From the NCBI RefSeq assembly GCF_900243745.1, contig NZ_LT984798.1:1606501-1670500 (forward strand): a stretch of DNA of 64,000 nt, read 5' to 3'. The position numbers were made by a program, and so were the translations under genes. The notes under the pieces were generated by a model that ran no database searches, had not been told where the DNA came from, and saw only the letters and a list, made by a program, of their open reading frames with translations. The stretch's first letter is position 1. Every line of letters starts with the position of its first letter. The stretch is from Desulfovibrio sp. G11. GTDB lineage: Bacteria; Desulfobacterota; Desulfovibrionia; Desulfovibrionales; Desulfovibrionaceae. Below are positions 45,859 through 55,268 of this stretch, piece after piece.

Positions 45859-46512
45859 TCAGTCGAGGCCCCGTCCCCGCCGGCGCAGATAGGCCTCAAT
45901 GGCCGAGCGGCATTGCAGCACCACGTCTTCGGGAGGCTGTGAGGCGTCAATAATGGCGAAGCGTTCCGGTTCTTTCTCAGCCAGGGCGCGGTAACCCCGG
46001 CGTACACGCTCATGAAAGTCCAGGCTTTCACTGTCAAAACGCCCCTCGGCAATGACCATGCCGGCGGAGCGGTTGCGCTCACCGGCGCGTTCCAGTCCGC
46101 AGCGCACGGGCAGATCCAGCAACAGGGTGAGGTCAGGCTCAAGCCCGCCGGTGGCCGCTGTATTGAGGCTGCGCAGGTATTCCGTGTCCAGCCCGCGCCC
46201 GTAGCCCTGATAGGCCAGGGTAGAGTCCGTGAAGCGGTCGCAGAGCACTACCTGCCCGGCCTCAAGGGCGGGGCGGATGACCTCTGTCACATGCTGGGCG
46301 CGGTCGGCCAGAAACAGGAACAGTTCGGCCCGGCTGGCCAGCCCGCCGGTGCGCACATCCAGCAGCAGGGCGCGCAGGCGACGCCCAAGGGCACTGCCGC
46401 CAGGCTCTCTGGTCAGTACGGGGTCATGGCCGCGCGCTTGCAGGTAGTCTGACAGATAGTCAATGGCCGTGGATTTTCCCGCGCCTTCTATACCTTCAAA
46501 AGTGACAAACAT
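45859..46512 (-). CDS. tmk: thymidylate kinase
   Basis: A 217-residue P-loop kinase converting dTMP to dTDP. The Walker A is FEGIEGAGKST (residues 5-15), the TREPGGSALG motif starts near residue 34, and DRFTDSTLAYQGYGRG lies near 92-107, a typical TMK base/lid region. It overlaps the end of the upstream HD-nuclease gene by 25 bases on the same strand, so the two are coupled. AAGGAAG lies upstream of the ATG. Confidence 0.94.
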   Translation of the reverse strand: MFVTFEGIEGAGKSTAIDYLSDYLQARGHDPVLTREPGGSALGRRLRALLLDVRTGGLASRAELFLFLADRAQHVTEVIRPALEAGQVVLCDRFTDSTLAYQGYGRGLDTEYLRSLNTAATGGLEPDLTLLLDLPVRCGLERAGERNRSAGMVIAEGRFDSESLDFHERVRRGYRALAEKEPERFAIIDASQPPEDVVLQCRSAIEAYLRRRGRGLD

Positions 46513-47519
46513 TCTTCCTTGACCGCCTTTTTACGGGTTGCGGGGGCGGCTTTTTCCGGGGTGCGCGCGGCCCGGTGTACGGGGCGGCCCAGCGTGGCCT
46601 GCCAGGGGGTCCAGTCCTGTCCGTCTTCTTCCATTTGTGCGAAAAGGCCCCGGCACTGGGCCATCTTGGCATCCAGGTTGTCGGCATAGTGCAGGGCCAT
46701 GGCTTCGGGGGTGTGGGGCGGGCGTACCGCGCCAAACTGAAGTTCGCCGTGATGGCTCAGGATAAGGTGCTTGAGATGCCTTTGCAGCGGCTCTTCAAGG
46801 CCGGATCTGGCCATGAAGGGAGCGAGCATTTCTATGCCCAGCATAAGATGGCCGAGCAGACGGCCTTCATCGGTATAATCGTTGGCAAGGCCACCGGAAA
46901 ACTCCCGCAGCTTGCCGATATCGTGAAAGAGCGCTCCCGCCAGCAGGGTTTGCCGGTCCAGTTCCGGATACTGGTCGGCAATGCGGCGGCAGAGGTTGAA
47001 AACACTCAGGGTATGCTCAAGCAGGCCGCCCACATAGGCGTGGTGTACGCCTTTGGCTGCCGGGCATACGCGAAAGGCAGCCCGCATTTCGGCATTGCTG
47101 AAAAAGCCCTGCACCAGCTTGCGCCAGGGGGCGTGTGTGAACTCTGCCTTGATGGCGCCGTCCAGTTCGTGGAGCATGTCGTCCAGCGGGTAGGGGCTGG
47201 CGGGCATAAGGGCGGTCTGGTCCACAGCGGCGCTTTCTGCCGCATCCAGCAGGCGCATATGCTCCACGGTAAGCTGCACCTGATCGCGGTACAGGCCTGC
47301 GCGGCCTTCAACCCACGCCAGCGCGCCGGCGGGAATTTCGCTGAAGTCCGCGCTGAGGGGGTGCCATATCTTGGCTTCAAGACTGCCGCTGGCGTCCACC
47401 AGGGTGAGCCGCCAGTAGGGTCCGTTGCGGGACTGGCCCTGTGCCGCCTGACTGACTGCAAACAGGCCCCGCGCTTCCGACGTGGGGCTAATGTCTTTGA
47501 CGTAACAACCTTTTTCCAT
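46488..47519 (-). CDS. YhaM-like 3'-5' exonuclease (OB-fold plus HD domain)
   Basis: A 343-residue protein with an N-terminal OB-fold nucleic-acid-binding domain (~12-95: YWRLTLVDASGSLEAKIW) and a C-terminal HD phosphohydrolase domain (~160-290: GGLLEHTLSV and LAGALFHDIGKLREF, then ILSHHGELQFG). This is the order of YhaM-family nucleases, which process RNA or DNA ends in the cytosol. The C-terminal tail (Ala/Lys/Pro-rich) overlaps tmk. Start: ATG 47519 gives a normal N-terminus, though its ribosome site is weak; ATG 47594 is an alternative. Confidence 0.85.
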   Translation of the reverse strand: MEKGCYVKDISPTSEARGLFAVSQAAQGQSRNGPYWRLTLVDASGSLEAKIWHPLSADFSEIPAGALAWVEGRAGLYRDQVQLTVEHMRLLDAAESAAVDQTALMPASPYPLDDMLHELDGAIKAEFTHAPWRKLVQGFFSNAEMRAAFRVCPAAKGVHHAYVGGLLEHTLSVFNLCRRIADQYPELDRQTLLAGALFHDIGKLREFSGGLANDYTDEGRLLGHLMLGIEMLAPFMARSGLEEPLQRHLKHLILSHHGELQFGAVRPPHTPEAMALHYADNLDAKMAQCRGLFAQMEEDGQDWTPWQATLGRPVHRAARTPEKAAPATRKKAVKEECLSLLKV

Positions 47520-47637
47520 ATATCTATCCAGGAGCGTCTGGCCAGGAGCGCCTGACGCCCGTGCGTTTTGAGCGCCGCCGCAAGGGCGGCTCATAGCGAA
47601 GCTTTTTCGAATTTCCCTTCTTTCCGAGGTATTGTCA

Positions 47638-48411
47638 ATGAACGTTCTCCTGACCAATGACGACGGCATCCGGGCCAAGGGGCTGCGCGCCCTGTACGCG
47701 GCCCTGCGCGAGGCCGGTCATACGGTATATGTGGTGGCCCCCATGAGCCAGCAGTCCGGCGTGGGGCATTCGCTCACGGTTTTCGAGCCTGTGCGGGCCA
47801 CAGTGATTGAAGAGCCGGACTTTACTGGCACGGGCGTTTACGGAACCCCCACAGACTGCGTGAAGCTGGCCCTGGGGCGGCTGCTGCCCCACAAGCCCGA
47901 CCTTGTCATGTCCGGCATCAATGCCGGGGCCAACGTGGGGCCGGACATCCTGTATTCCGGCACAGTGGGCGCGGCTACCGAGGCCGCCCACGAGGAACTG
48001 CCGAGCATGGCCGTCTCGTTTGACAGCTTCAGCCACAATACCGCTCCGGATATGGACCTTATGCCCCAGGCACGACATGCCGTGAACCTGGCCGAGCGTA
48101 TGAACTGGTCTGCCGTGGGCCGCCGCCGGGTGATCAATATCAACTATCCCGCCTGCCCCCTGGACGAGGCTCAGGATCTGCGCGTCTGCCCCCAGACCAG
48201 CGCCGTGTGGAAAAACGTCTATATCGAGCGTGAAGACCCGCGCGGCGCGCCCTACTGGTGGCTTGAGGGCGAAATTCCCCCGGCAAGCATCGAGCCGGGG
48301 TCGGACAAGGACCTGCTCAACCGCGGGCATATCACCCTCACGCCTCTGTGCTTTGATTTTACCGACCATGAGGGACTGACCGCGCTCAAGTGCATGAAGC
48401 TTCAGGGCTGA
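47638..48411 (+). CDS. surE: 5'/3'-nucleotidase SurE
   Basis: A 257-residue metal-dependent nucleoside-monophosphate phosphatase. Family marks are the N-terminal NVLLTNDDGIRAKGLRAL with the metal pair (residues 2-18), APMSQQSGVGHSLT, and LVMSGINAGANVGPDILYSGTVGAA. The ATG at 47638 has CGAGG at 47624-47628 at normal distance, whereas the in-frame TTG at 47632 is too close. It is divergent from the YhaM-like gene with a 118-base shared upstream region. Confidence 0.94.
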   Translation: MNVLLTNDDGIRAKGLRALYAALREAGHTVYVVAPMSQQSGVGHSLTVFEPVRATVIEEPDFTGTGVYGTPTDCVKLALGRLLPHKPDLVMSGINAGANVGPDILYSGTVGAATEAAHEELPSMAVSFDSFSHNTAPDMDLMPQARHAVNLAERMNWSAVGRRRVININYPACPLDEAQDLRVCPQTSAVWKNVYIEREDPRGAPYWWLEGEIPPASIEPGSDKDLLNRGHITLTPLCFDFTDHEGLTALKCMKLQG

Positions 48412-48730
48412 TGTGTCTGAAGCGGCTGTTGCCGCGCCTTTTGCCGCCTGCCGGGCATGATGCCAGAGCGCGGCGACAGGCTGAAAATACCGTTCTGTTG
48501 TGCCGGAGACGCCAGACTGGTGCGCCGGGGCATTCCCCTTTGCCCGATTTTGATGTACGTTGCTCTTGCCTGCGGCGGGGGTTGGTGCTAGCCATGCTGT
48601 CGCAGCTTTTGTACGGGCATCAGCCACGTAAAATTGAAGTATTTCAGCGGGCCATGTGACAGGACCCTTTTAGGGCAACCTCTGCCTGGCAGCGTTTTTC
48701 TGTTGGTCACGCCGCCGGAAACAGCAGCAT

Positions 48731-48756
48731 TGACGCAGTGCGCGCGTGCTGCGTCA
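48731..48756. promoter_or_regulatory. palindrome upstream of fba-gap
   Basis: TGACGCAG (48731-48738) and CTGCGTCA (48749-48756) are perfect inverted 8-mers separated by 10 bases, about 85 bases before the fba start. The form resembles a dimeric-regulator operator. The rest of the 430-base gap 48412-48841 shows no credible gene. Confidence 0.35.
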
Positions 48757-48841
48757 CGGTTTTTACCGGCGGCAGGGTATGAAAGGTTTTTTGAAGCGTA
48801 CTTGTTTGCAACAGTTCCCAGAAAAAAACAGGGAGGAAGTC

Positions 48842-49768
48842 ATGCCTCTTATCAGTCCCAAAGAAATGTTTGCCGCCGCCTATGCCGGCGGTTATGCCAT
48901 TGGCGCTTTCAACGTCAACAATATGGAAATCATCCAGGGCATCATGGGCGCGGCTTCCGAGGAAAAATCGCCTGTCATTCTTCAGGTGTCGGCGGGCGCG
49001 CGCAAATACGCGGGGCAGCCCTACATCATGAAGCTGGTGGAAGCCGCCCTGGCCGTTGACGCCAGCGTACCCGTGGCGGTGCACCTTGACCACGGCCCCA
49101 GTTTTGAAATGTGCCGCGAATGTATCGACGGCGGATTTACTTCCGTCATGATCGACGGCTCGCATCTGCCCTACGAAGAAAATATCGCCCTCACCAAACA
49201 GGTGGTGGACTACGCCCGCCCCCGCGGCGTGTGGGTCGAAGCTGAACTGGGCAAACTGGCGGGCATTGAAGAGCATGTGCAGTCGGACGAGCACGTTTAT
49301 ACCGACCCTGACGAAGCTGTGGACTTTGTGGAGCGCACCGGCTGCGATTCGCTCGCCATAGCCATCGGCACAAGCCACGGCGCGTACAAGTTCAAGGGCG
49401 AGCCCAAGCTGGACTTTGAACGCCTTGAGGCCATCTGCAGGAAGCTGCCGGACTATCCGCTGGTGCTGCACGGTGCTTCCAGCGTACCGCAGGAGTTTGT
49501 GGACCTGTGCAACCAGTACGGCGGCAATGTGGGCGGCGCCAGAGGCGTACCCGAAGACATGCTGCGCAGGGCCGCCGGTATGGGCGTGTGCAAGATCAAC
49601 GTGGATACGGATATCCGCCTGGCGGTTACGGCCTGCATCCGCCAGTATCTGGCTGAACATCCCGAAGAATTTGACCCCCGGTCCTATCTCAAGCCGGCCC
49701 GGGAAGCTGTAAGGCAAATGGTGGCGCACAAGATCCGCACTGTTATGGGATCTTCAGGCAAAGCCTAA
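48842..49768 (+). CDS. fba: class II fructose-bisphosphate aldolase
   Basis: A 308-residue zinc-dependent aldolase of glycolysis/gluconeogenesis. Catalytic and zinc residues are seen in VPVAVHLDHGPSFE (~76-89), GFTSVMIDGSHLPYEEN, AIGTSHGAYKF and LVLHGASSVP, then CKINVDTDIRLA, typical of the class IIB form. GGGAGG precedes the ATG at 48842; the open extension of 32 codons upstream is rejected. The stop is 30 bases before gap, so an fba-gap operon is clear. A palindrome at 48731 may be its operator. Confidence 0.95.
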   Translation: MPLISPKEMFAAAYAGGYAIGAFNVNNMEIIQGIMGAASEEKSPVILQVSAGARKYAGQPYIMKLVEAALAVDASVPVAVHLDHGPSFEMCRECIDGGFTSVMIDGSHLPYEENIALTKQVVDYARPRGVWVEAELGKLAGIEEHVQSDEHVYTDPDEAVDFVERTGCDSLAIAIGTSHGAYKFKGEPKLDFERLEAICRKLPDYPLVLHGASSVPQEFVDLCNQYGGNVGGARGVPEDMLRRAAGMGVCKINVDTDIRLAVTACIRQYLAEHPEEFDPRSYLKPAREAVRQMVAHKIRTVMGSSGKA

Positions 49769-49798
49769 ACAACATACGTTTTCGTCAAGGAGCGCAAC

Positions 49799-50803
49799 AT
49801 GCCCGTCAAACTGGGATTGAACGGCTTTGGCCGTATCGGCCGCTACCTGCTGCGGCTGCTGGCCGATGACCAGGATCTGCAAATCGTCGCCATCAACGCG
49901 CGCGCCGATAATGCCGCCCTGGCCTATCTTTTCAAGTACGATTCCACGTACGGCAATTTTGCGGGCACGGTGGACCATGATGAAAACGGCATTATCGTCA
50001 ATGGCCGTCACATCGCCGTTACCCGCTGCAAGCCCGGCGAATGGGAATGGAAGCGCCTTGGCGTGACCATTGCCGTGGAAACCACGGGGACCATCAAGGA
50101 CGGCGAAGGCCTCGCCATGCACCTGGCCTGTGGCGCGGAAAAGGTCGTTATTTCTGCTCCGGCCAAGGATGTGGACGCCATGATAGTTATGGGCGTCAAC
50201 GATCATGTCTATGACTGCGCCAGACACAAGATCATTTCCGCCGCGTCCTGCACCACCAACTGCCTGGCCCCCGTGGTCAAGGTGCTGCACGAAAAGTTCG
50301 GCATCCGTCACGGCCTCATGACCACCATCCACAGCTACACCATGAGCCAGCGTATTCTGGACGGTTCACACAAGGACTGGCGCCGGGGCCGCTCGGCTGC
50401 CGTGTCAATGGTTCCTTCCAGCACGGGCGCGGCCAAGGCCGTGGGTGTGGTGATGCCCGAGCTTGAAGGCAAGCTCAACGGCATGTCCGTGCGCGTTCCT
50501 ACCTTTGCCTGCTCTCTGGTGGACCTGACCTGCGAGGTCGAGCGTTCCTGTGACGCCGCCGCCGTCAATGCGGCCCTCAAGGCTGCCAGCGAAGGCGTCA
50601 TGGGACCGAATATGGGCTTTTCTGAAGAGCCGCTGGTCTCCATCGACTACCGGGGCAGTACCCACGGCGGCGTGGTGGACGCGCTCTCCACCCAGGTGCT
50701 GGACGGCAGCATGGTCAAGGTGCTGATCTGGTACGATAACGAAGCGGGTTTTACCAACCAGCTTTTGCGCCTGTTGCGTATGGTGGGCAGCCGCTGCCGC
50801 TAG
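49799..50803 (+). CDS. gap: glyceraldehyde-3-phosphate dehydrogenase
   Basis: A 334-residue NAD(P)-dependent GAPDH. The Rossmann motif GLNGFGRIGRYLLR is at residues 6-19, the catalytic Cys in SAASCTTNCLAP (~148-159), and VPSSTGAAKAVG and WYDNEAGFTNQL are also present. AAGGAG lies just before the ATG. It follows fba and precedes a terminator, giving a two-gene glycolytic operon. Cofactor preference was not assessed. Confidence 0.96.
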   Translation: MPVKLGLNGFGRIGRYLLRLLADDQDLQIVAINARADNAALAYLFKYDSTYGNFAGTVDHDENGIIVNGRHIAVTRCKPGEWEWKRLGVTIAVETTGTIKDGEGLAMHLACGAEKVVISAPAKDVDAMIVMGVNDHVYDCARHKIISAASCTTNCLAPVVKVLHEKFGIRHGLMTTIHSYTMSQRILDGSHKDWRRGRSAAVSMVPSSTGAAKAVGVVMPELEGKLNGMSVRVPTFACSLVDLTCEVERSCDAAAVNAALKAASEGVMGPNMGFSEEPLVSIDYRGSTHGGVVDALSTQVLDGSMVKVLIWYDNEAGFTNQLLRLLRMVGSRCR

Positions 50804-50826
50804 AGCGGCATGAAACAGCGTCTCTG

Positions 50827-50858
50827 AGGCGGTGCGGGCTTTCCGCGCCGCCTTTTTT
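50827..50858 (+). terminator. terminator of fba-gap
   Basis: GGCGG and GCGG arms (50828-50837) pair with CCGC and CCGCC (50843-50852), with one unpaired base on each side, followed by TTTTTT. It lies 24 bases after the gap stop. Confidence 0.85.
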
Positions 50859-50951
50859 GTGGCCTGGCTGTAGTGTTCCGACAGGTTGTTCACCCTCCCC
50901 AAATCGGTAAAGCTGGAGTTACCAGGCAACAGCAGGCCGAGCGAGGGAAGG

Positions 50952-51020
50952 GTGAATGACCACAAGAATGCCAAACTGACGGTTCGTAGGCGAGAAGAAA
51001 TGGTGCGGCGGGATTTCTGA
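50952..51020 (+). pseudogene. remnant of IS481-family transposase N-terminus
   Basis: A GTG-initiated frame with GAGGGAAGG just upstream encodes 22 residues beginning MNDHKNAKLTVRRREEMVRR and then stops. IS481-family transposases begin with a very similar (M)NxHKNARLT...R pattern, so this looks like the decayed left end of such an element. The preceding 50874-50951 may be its terminal sequence. No other part of the element is seen: the next gene starts at 51064 on the other strand. Too short for certainty. Confidence 0.5.
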
Positions 51021-51063
51021 TCTGCCGGAAAGGCTGAAAACTCTTTCACCGGGCGGCGCGGGA

Positions 51064-52014
51064 TCAGGCCAGTGTATCGGCCAGGGCCTGCTCAAGGCTG
51101 CCGTAGCGAAAGGCATAACCAGCGTCGGCCAGACGGGACGGAAAGGGGTTTTGCCCGCAAAGTATCAACTCTTCGGCCATTTCTCCCAGGGCAAGGCGCA
51201 CAAGCGACGCGGGAACAGGCAGCCAGACGGGCCGCGCGCATACGCTGCCCAAGGTATGGGCGAAGCGGCGCATGCTCACTGTTTCAGGGGCGCTTGCATT
51301 GAATGTGCCGCACAGACCGCTCTGCGCGAGCAAAAACAGGGCGATACGCGTTACATCTTCCATATGAATCCAGCTTACGGGCTGGTGCCCAGACCCGACA
51401 GGCCCGCCCATAAAATACCTGAACGGCGGCAGCATCCGTTCCAGAAAACCCCCGGCCGCTCCGGAAGATTTTTTTCCCAGCACGGGTGAAAAGCGGAGGA
51501 TGCAGCGGCGTATTCCCATATCCTCCACCGGCGCGGTGCTTGCCTCCCACTGCACGCAGGTTCGGGCCAGAAACCCCTGGCCTGCGGGGCTGTGTTCAGT
51601 ACATGGCGGGGCCGTGGCCGCATCGGGCCACAGGCCGTAGTAGCCGCAGGCCGAGGCCTGTAAAAGGCATTGTGGCAGCCGTTGGTTTTTGTGCCGCAGT
51701 TCGTGCAGGGCAGTGACGAGCGCATATCCGGCATCCAGCCTGCTTTGGACGATGGCCTGCTTGCGGGCGCGGGTCCAGCGGGCCGCGCCGATATTCTCTC
51801 CCTGAAGGTTGATGACCGCATCCGCATGCTCCAGCAGCGGACGCAGCCCGTCGGGATTTTTGCCGTCCCACGTCGCATACGCAAGCCCATCGGCAGCGGG
51901 CCTTCCGCTTCCGCCGCTTCTGGCTGCGGCGCAGACCGTATGCCCGGCGGCCAGCAGGCTGGCCGTGATATGCGATCCTATAAAACCTGTAGCGCCAAGA
52001 ATAAGTACATGCAT
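51064..52014 (-). CDS. TIGR01777-type NAD-dependent epimerase/dehydratase-like protein
   Basis: A 316-residue extended-SDR protein. The Rossmann motif is HVLILGATGFIGSHITASLLAAG (residues 2-24, GATGFIG core), followed by AVINLQGENIGAARWT, QASACGYYG and VSWIHMEDVTRIALFLL, all typical of the YfcH/SDR39U1 subgroup. The enzymatic reaction of this group is not established; some members act in cell division or sugar metabolism contexts. The ATG at 52014 has no strong binding site. It stands as a single gene between the IS481 remnant and the broken chemoreceptor. Confidence 0.85.
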   Translation of the reverse strand: MHVLILGATGFIGSHITASLLAAGHTVCAAARSGGSGRPAADGLAYATWDGKNPDGLRPLLEHADAVINLQGENIGAARWTRARKQAIVQSRLDAGYALVTALHELRHKNQRLPQCLLQASACGYYGLWPDAATAPPCTEHSPAGQGFLARTCVQWEASTAPVEDMGIRRCILRFSPVLGKKSSGAAGGFLERMLPPFRYFMGGPVGSGHQPVSWIHMEDVTRIALFLLAQSGLCGTFNASAPETVSMRRFAHTLGSVCARPVWLPVPASLVRLALGEMAEELILCGQNPFPSRLADAGYAFRYGSLEQALADTLA

Positions 52015-52213
52015 GGCTTTCTCCTGTGACCGCGCGGAGGGCAGGCGCGTGAACGGCTGAAGCGGCCGGTCTTGCAGTTGCCCGTAAGACAGGCTGGCAC
52101 GCAGGTTGCGGTGCTGGCGGCGTTTCCTGCGGCATCTGCCGGCGCATCTGCCTGTCGGGACCTGGATGCGGCGCTACGGGCAGGAGTTTTGCCCGCAGCG
52201 CCGGGGGGTACGG

Positions 52214-54639
52214 TCAGGAAAGCTTCATGGTTTTGAGCAGGGCATCCAGCGTCTGCGAGAGCTGCTTCAGGCCGGAGACTGCCGTATTGGCGTCGCGCAT
52301 GCCTTGGGCCGTCTTGATACCGATTTCATTGATCTCGTTGACTGACCGGTTGATCTCGTCGCTGGTGGCGGACTGCTCTTCGCTGGCCGTGGCGATGGCG
52401 CGCACCTGGTCGGCGGTGGTATCCACCATGCTGACGATTTCTTCCAGCGCCGTGCCGGACAGGGTGACAAAGGTCGTGGCTTCTTCAATGGACCTTGTGG
52501 AAGCATCCACAGAATTGACGCTCTGCCCGGCGCTGCTCTGGATGGCGGCAATGGCCCTGGCGACCTCGGTGGTAGAGGACATGGTTTTTTCGGCCAGCTT
52601 GCGCACCTCGTCAGCCACCACGGCAAAGCCGCGCCCTGCGTCACCCGCCCGTGCGGCCTCAATGGCGGCATTGAGGGCCAGCAGGTTGGTCTGGTCTGCG
52701 ATGTCGGATATGACGCCCATGATCTGGCTGATGTCGGCCGCGTTTCTGTTCAGGGTGTTCATGTCGTTTTTAAGCTGCAAGGACTGGCTTTGCACCGTCT
52801 GGATGCAGTTGACGGATTTTCTTACGATTTCCGCGCCTTCCTGCGCTTTTTCCCGTGTACCCATGGCCATATTGGCCGCCTGCTCGGCATTGCGTGCCAC
52901 CTCAAGCACGGTGGAATTCATTTCTTCCATAGCGCTGGCGGTTTCGCCCACGCGCATGGCCTGCCGTTCCGCACCCTGATCCGACAGGGCTATGATGTGC
53001 GCCAGTTCGTGGGATGCTGCGGACAGCTTCGTGCCCACTTCTTCCACCTTGCGGGCCACCTCCATCACCTGTCGCTGGGCCTGCAGCATCTGGGTCTGGT
53101 CTGTCATGAGCGCCAGTACGGCGTCGGAACCGTAGGGCAGGGCCGTATAGAACATGTCGATGGCCGTGCCGTCGGAAGGATGTGACACGGTGCTTGTGGT
53201 TTCCTTGCGGCTGCTGGCAAAGCACTGGTCCGCAGCGCAGCCTCCGGCGCAGGCATCGGCCCTGAAATGGCCTGAGCAGGCCGTTCCGGTCATGCTGTCG
53301 GGTGTTTTGCCGCCAAACATCGCGGCTTCATTCAGGAACCGTATCTTTCTCTGCGCATCGCGGATCATGATGGGAGAAGGTATCTTGTCGATAACTGCCA
53401 GCATGCTGCCCGCCAGGCCATTGATGGATTCGACGATTTTTTTAAAGTCGCCCCTGAATTCCGTTTCGTTGATGCTGCTGCGCAGATAGCCGTCGGCCAC
53501 GCTGCGACGGTAGCCGTTACCTGGGTTCGCATGTTCTTGCAGGTATCTGTTATGCGGGAAAGGCCGGTGTGCAGCTGCAAAAGCTCGGCGGAAAATCTTT
53601 TTGCCGACGGCAGGCAGTCAAGGTCACCGTTGGATATGGACGTGGTGCACTGCACCATCTGATGAAGAGGTTTGCGTATGCTCTGCACAATCCACAGGGC
53701 CAGCAGAAGCAGAACCGCGGTAATGGCCGCCCCGGCGAGCAGTACCTGCTTGAGGGCCGCGTTCATGTCCGCACTGACTTCACTTTCATTCATAAGGGCG
53801 ATCATGCGCCAGCCCTGAAAGCCCTTGTACACGACAATACGTTTTTCAACACCGTCCAGCGCAAGCGTGCCTGTTCCCCCGGCGGCAAGCAGGTCCTGCA
53901 GGGCGGGCACCCCGCACTCGCTGATATTGCGGTTGACCCAGGCCTTGTACTGGGGGGCGGCCAGAACCATGCCGCTGTCTTCGAGCAGTATGATGGAACC
54001 TGTCTGGCCGATTTTTATTCCTTCCACCATTACGACAAGGGCGGAAAGGGTGATGTCGATATCAATGACGCCCAGGGGCCTGCCGTCCGCGCCGGAAACC
54101 TTTGCCGTAACGGCGCAGGCAGCGACGCCCTGCGCCGTTGTATAGGCCGAACTGATGTTGGTGGCGCGGGAGCTTTCCATCTGCTGGCGGTACCATTTTT
54201 TTGTTCTCGGGTCATGCCCTGCGGGTCAGGATGCCAGCGGATATTCGAGAAAACCGCCGTTTTCAGCGCCAAAGGTAACACTACTGTAGTTGGCGTGGCT
54301 GTCTTTGACGAGCTGGAATATTTCGTCCACCGTCCGGGCCTGCGGTGTCATGGCCGGCCTGGCAACCTGCTGCGGTTCGCTGTTGTCTGTGAAAAGAGGA
54401 AGGTGGCCGAAAGCTTCGCGTATGGCTGGCGTGGAAGCCAGCATGGTTGCGCTTTCCTGGGCCTGCTTGAAGAAGAGAGCGATATAGTTATTGGTGCTTG
54501 AGAGCGCGTGCTCCATATACGCTTGTGTGCTGCGCTCATTCATGGTGTCCATTTTCCCGGTGACAATCAGCAGGGTGCTGCCGATGCCCAGAATAATGGC
54601 AGCAAAAAAGGTCAGCAAAAATTTTGCACGAATAGTCAT
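52214..54639 (-). pseudogene. methyl-accepting chemotaxis protein, disrupted by a stop codon and a frameshift
   Basis: On the minus strand, reading starts at ATG 54639 (MTIRAKFLLTFFAAIILGIG, a membrane helix) and runs through a periplasmic Cache domain. It hits TGA at 54226-54228 (GFLEYPLAS-stop-PAGHDPRTKKWYRQQ) in the same frame as the continuation. A second lesion follows: near 53500 the frame slips by one base between [12 protein letters not shown] and [11 protein letters not shown]. Beyond it comes a PAS-like segment (~53400-53100) with a Cys cluster ([14 protein letters not shown]), then the signalling domain ([20 protein letters not shown]) to the end. The stretch 52214-53500 alone is an intact frame. 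Sequencing errors could mimic both lesions. Confidence 0.8.
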
Positions 54640-55142
54640 GGCAACGTCCTGTCGTTGTGCGTGGCTCGGGGCGTTCGCAAGAAGCCTCAGAGCTGTGCAG
54701 CGTTTTCCATACCGAAAGAGCCTGACAACAGAGGCCAGGCTGACTGGAAAGCCGTTGAACGCCAAACTGGACCGGGCAGGGTGTGTGCGCGTTACTTACA
54801 AGCAAGAATCGGAATGCCGAATGTGAACTTTAGAGCAATGTGCATGAAAATATACCGCAACTCAAGGGTTTATGCCTGTCCTGAAGCAGAATTACAGGGT
54901 TCAGACATGCTGTGTATACAGTAAAGTACATTCAATGGGCTGATTTTGTTTGTTAATAGAAAAGCAGAAGAAAAACGGGCGATGATCGGCGGTGGTGCAG
55001 GTATGTTGCGGGCGTGATGCGTTTTTGTTGCCGGGCGGCCTGCTGTTCCGGCCAGATATTCCGGCCAGGCATGTCGGCAACCTTGGCCGGGCCAGTCGGT
55101 TGCCCGCGGGCAAAGACAGAACATGCAGCAGGATATAAATAA
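54640..55142. other. 503-base gap with no recognised gene
   Basis: This lies between the 2-oxoacid oxidoreductase operon's end and the disrupted chemoreceptor's start. Both strands were read; only short overlapping frames without plausible starts were found. The middle (54820-54990) is AT-rich for this genome and probably holds the chemoreceptor promoter. Confidence 0.4.
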
Positions 55143-55195
55143 TCCCCACGCCGGTCTGCTCCTGCCTGTTTGCAGGGGCGGTCCGGCGCGGGGAT
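55143..55195 (-). terminator. hairpin after the 2-oxoacid oxidoreductase operon
   Basis: CCCCACGCCGG and CCGGCGCGGGG (outer arms within 55143-55195) form an 11-bp stem with one mismatch, and an inner CTGC/GCAG helix lies in the loop. On the minus strand it is followed by a weak T-rich stretch. It is about 75 bases after the gamma subunit gene. Confidence 0.55.
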
Positions 55196-55268
55196 ATGGC
55201 AAGGTCATGCCGCAACGGCGCTGCGGGCGCGGCAGGCAGCCGCCCCCGGGCCTGCGGCTCCATTGGGG

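Noticed and set aside
54226-54228. Selenocysteine at the TGA in the chemoreceptor Cache domain
   Set aside because: No hairpin of suitable form was seen downstream, the family has no Sec/Cys function here, and a frameshift elsewhere in the same gene points to decay or error.
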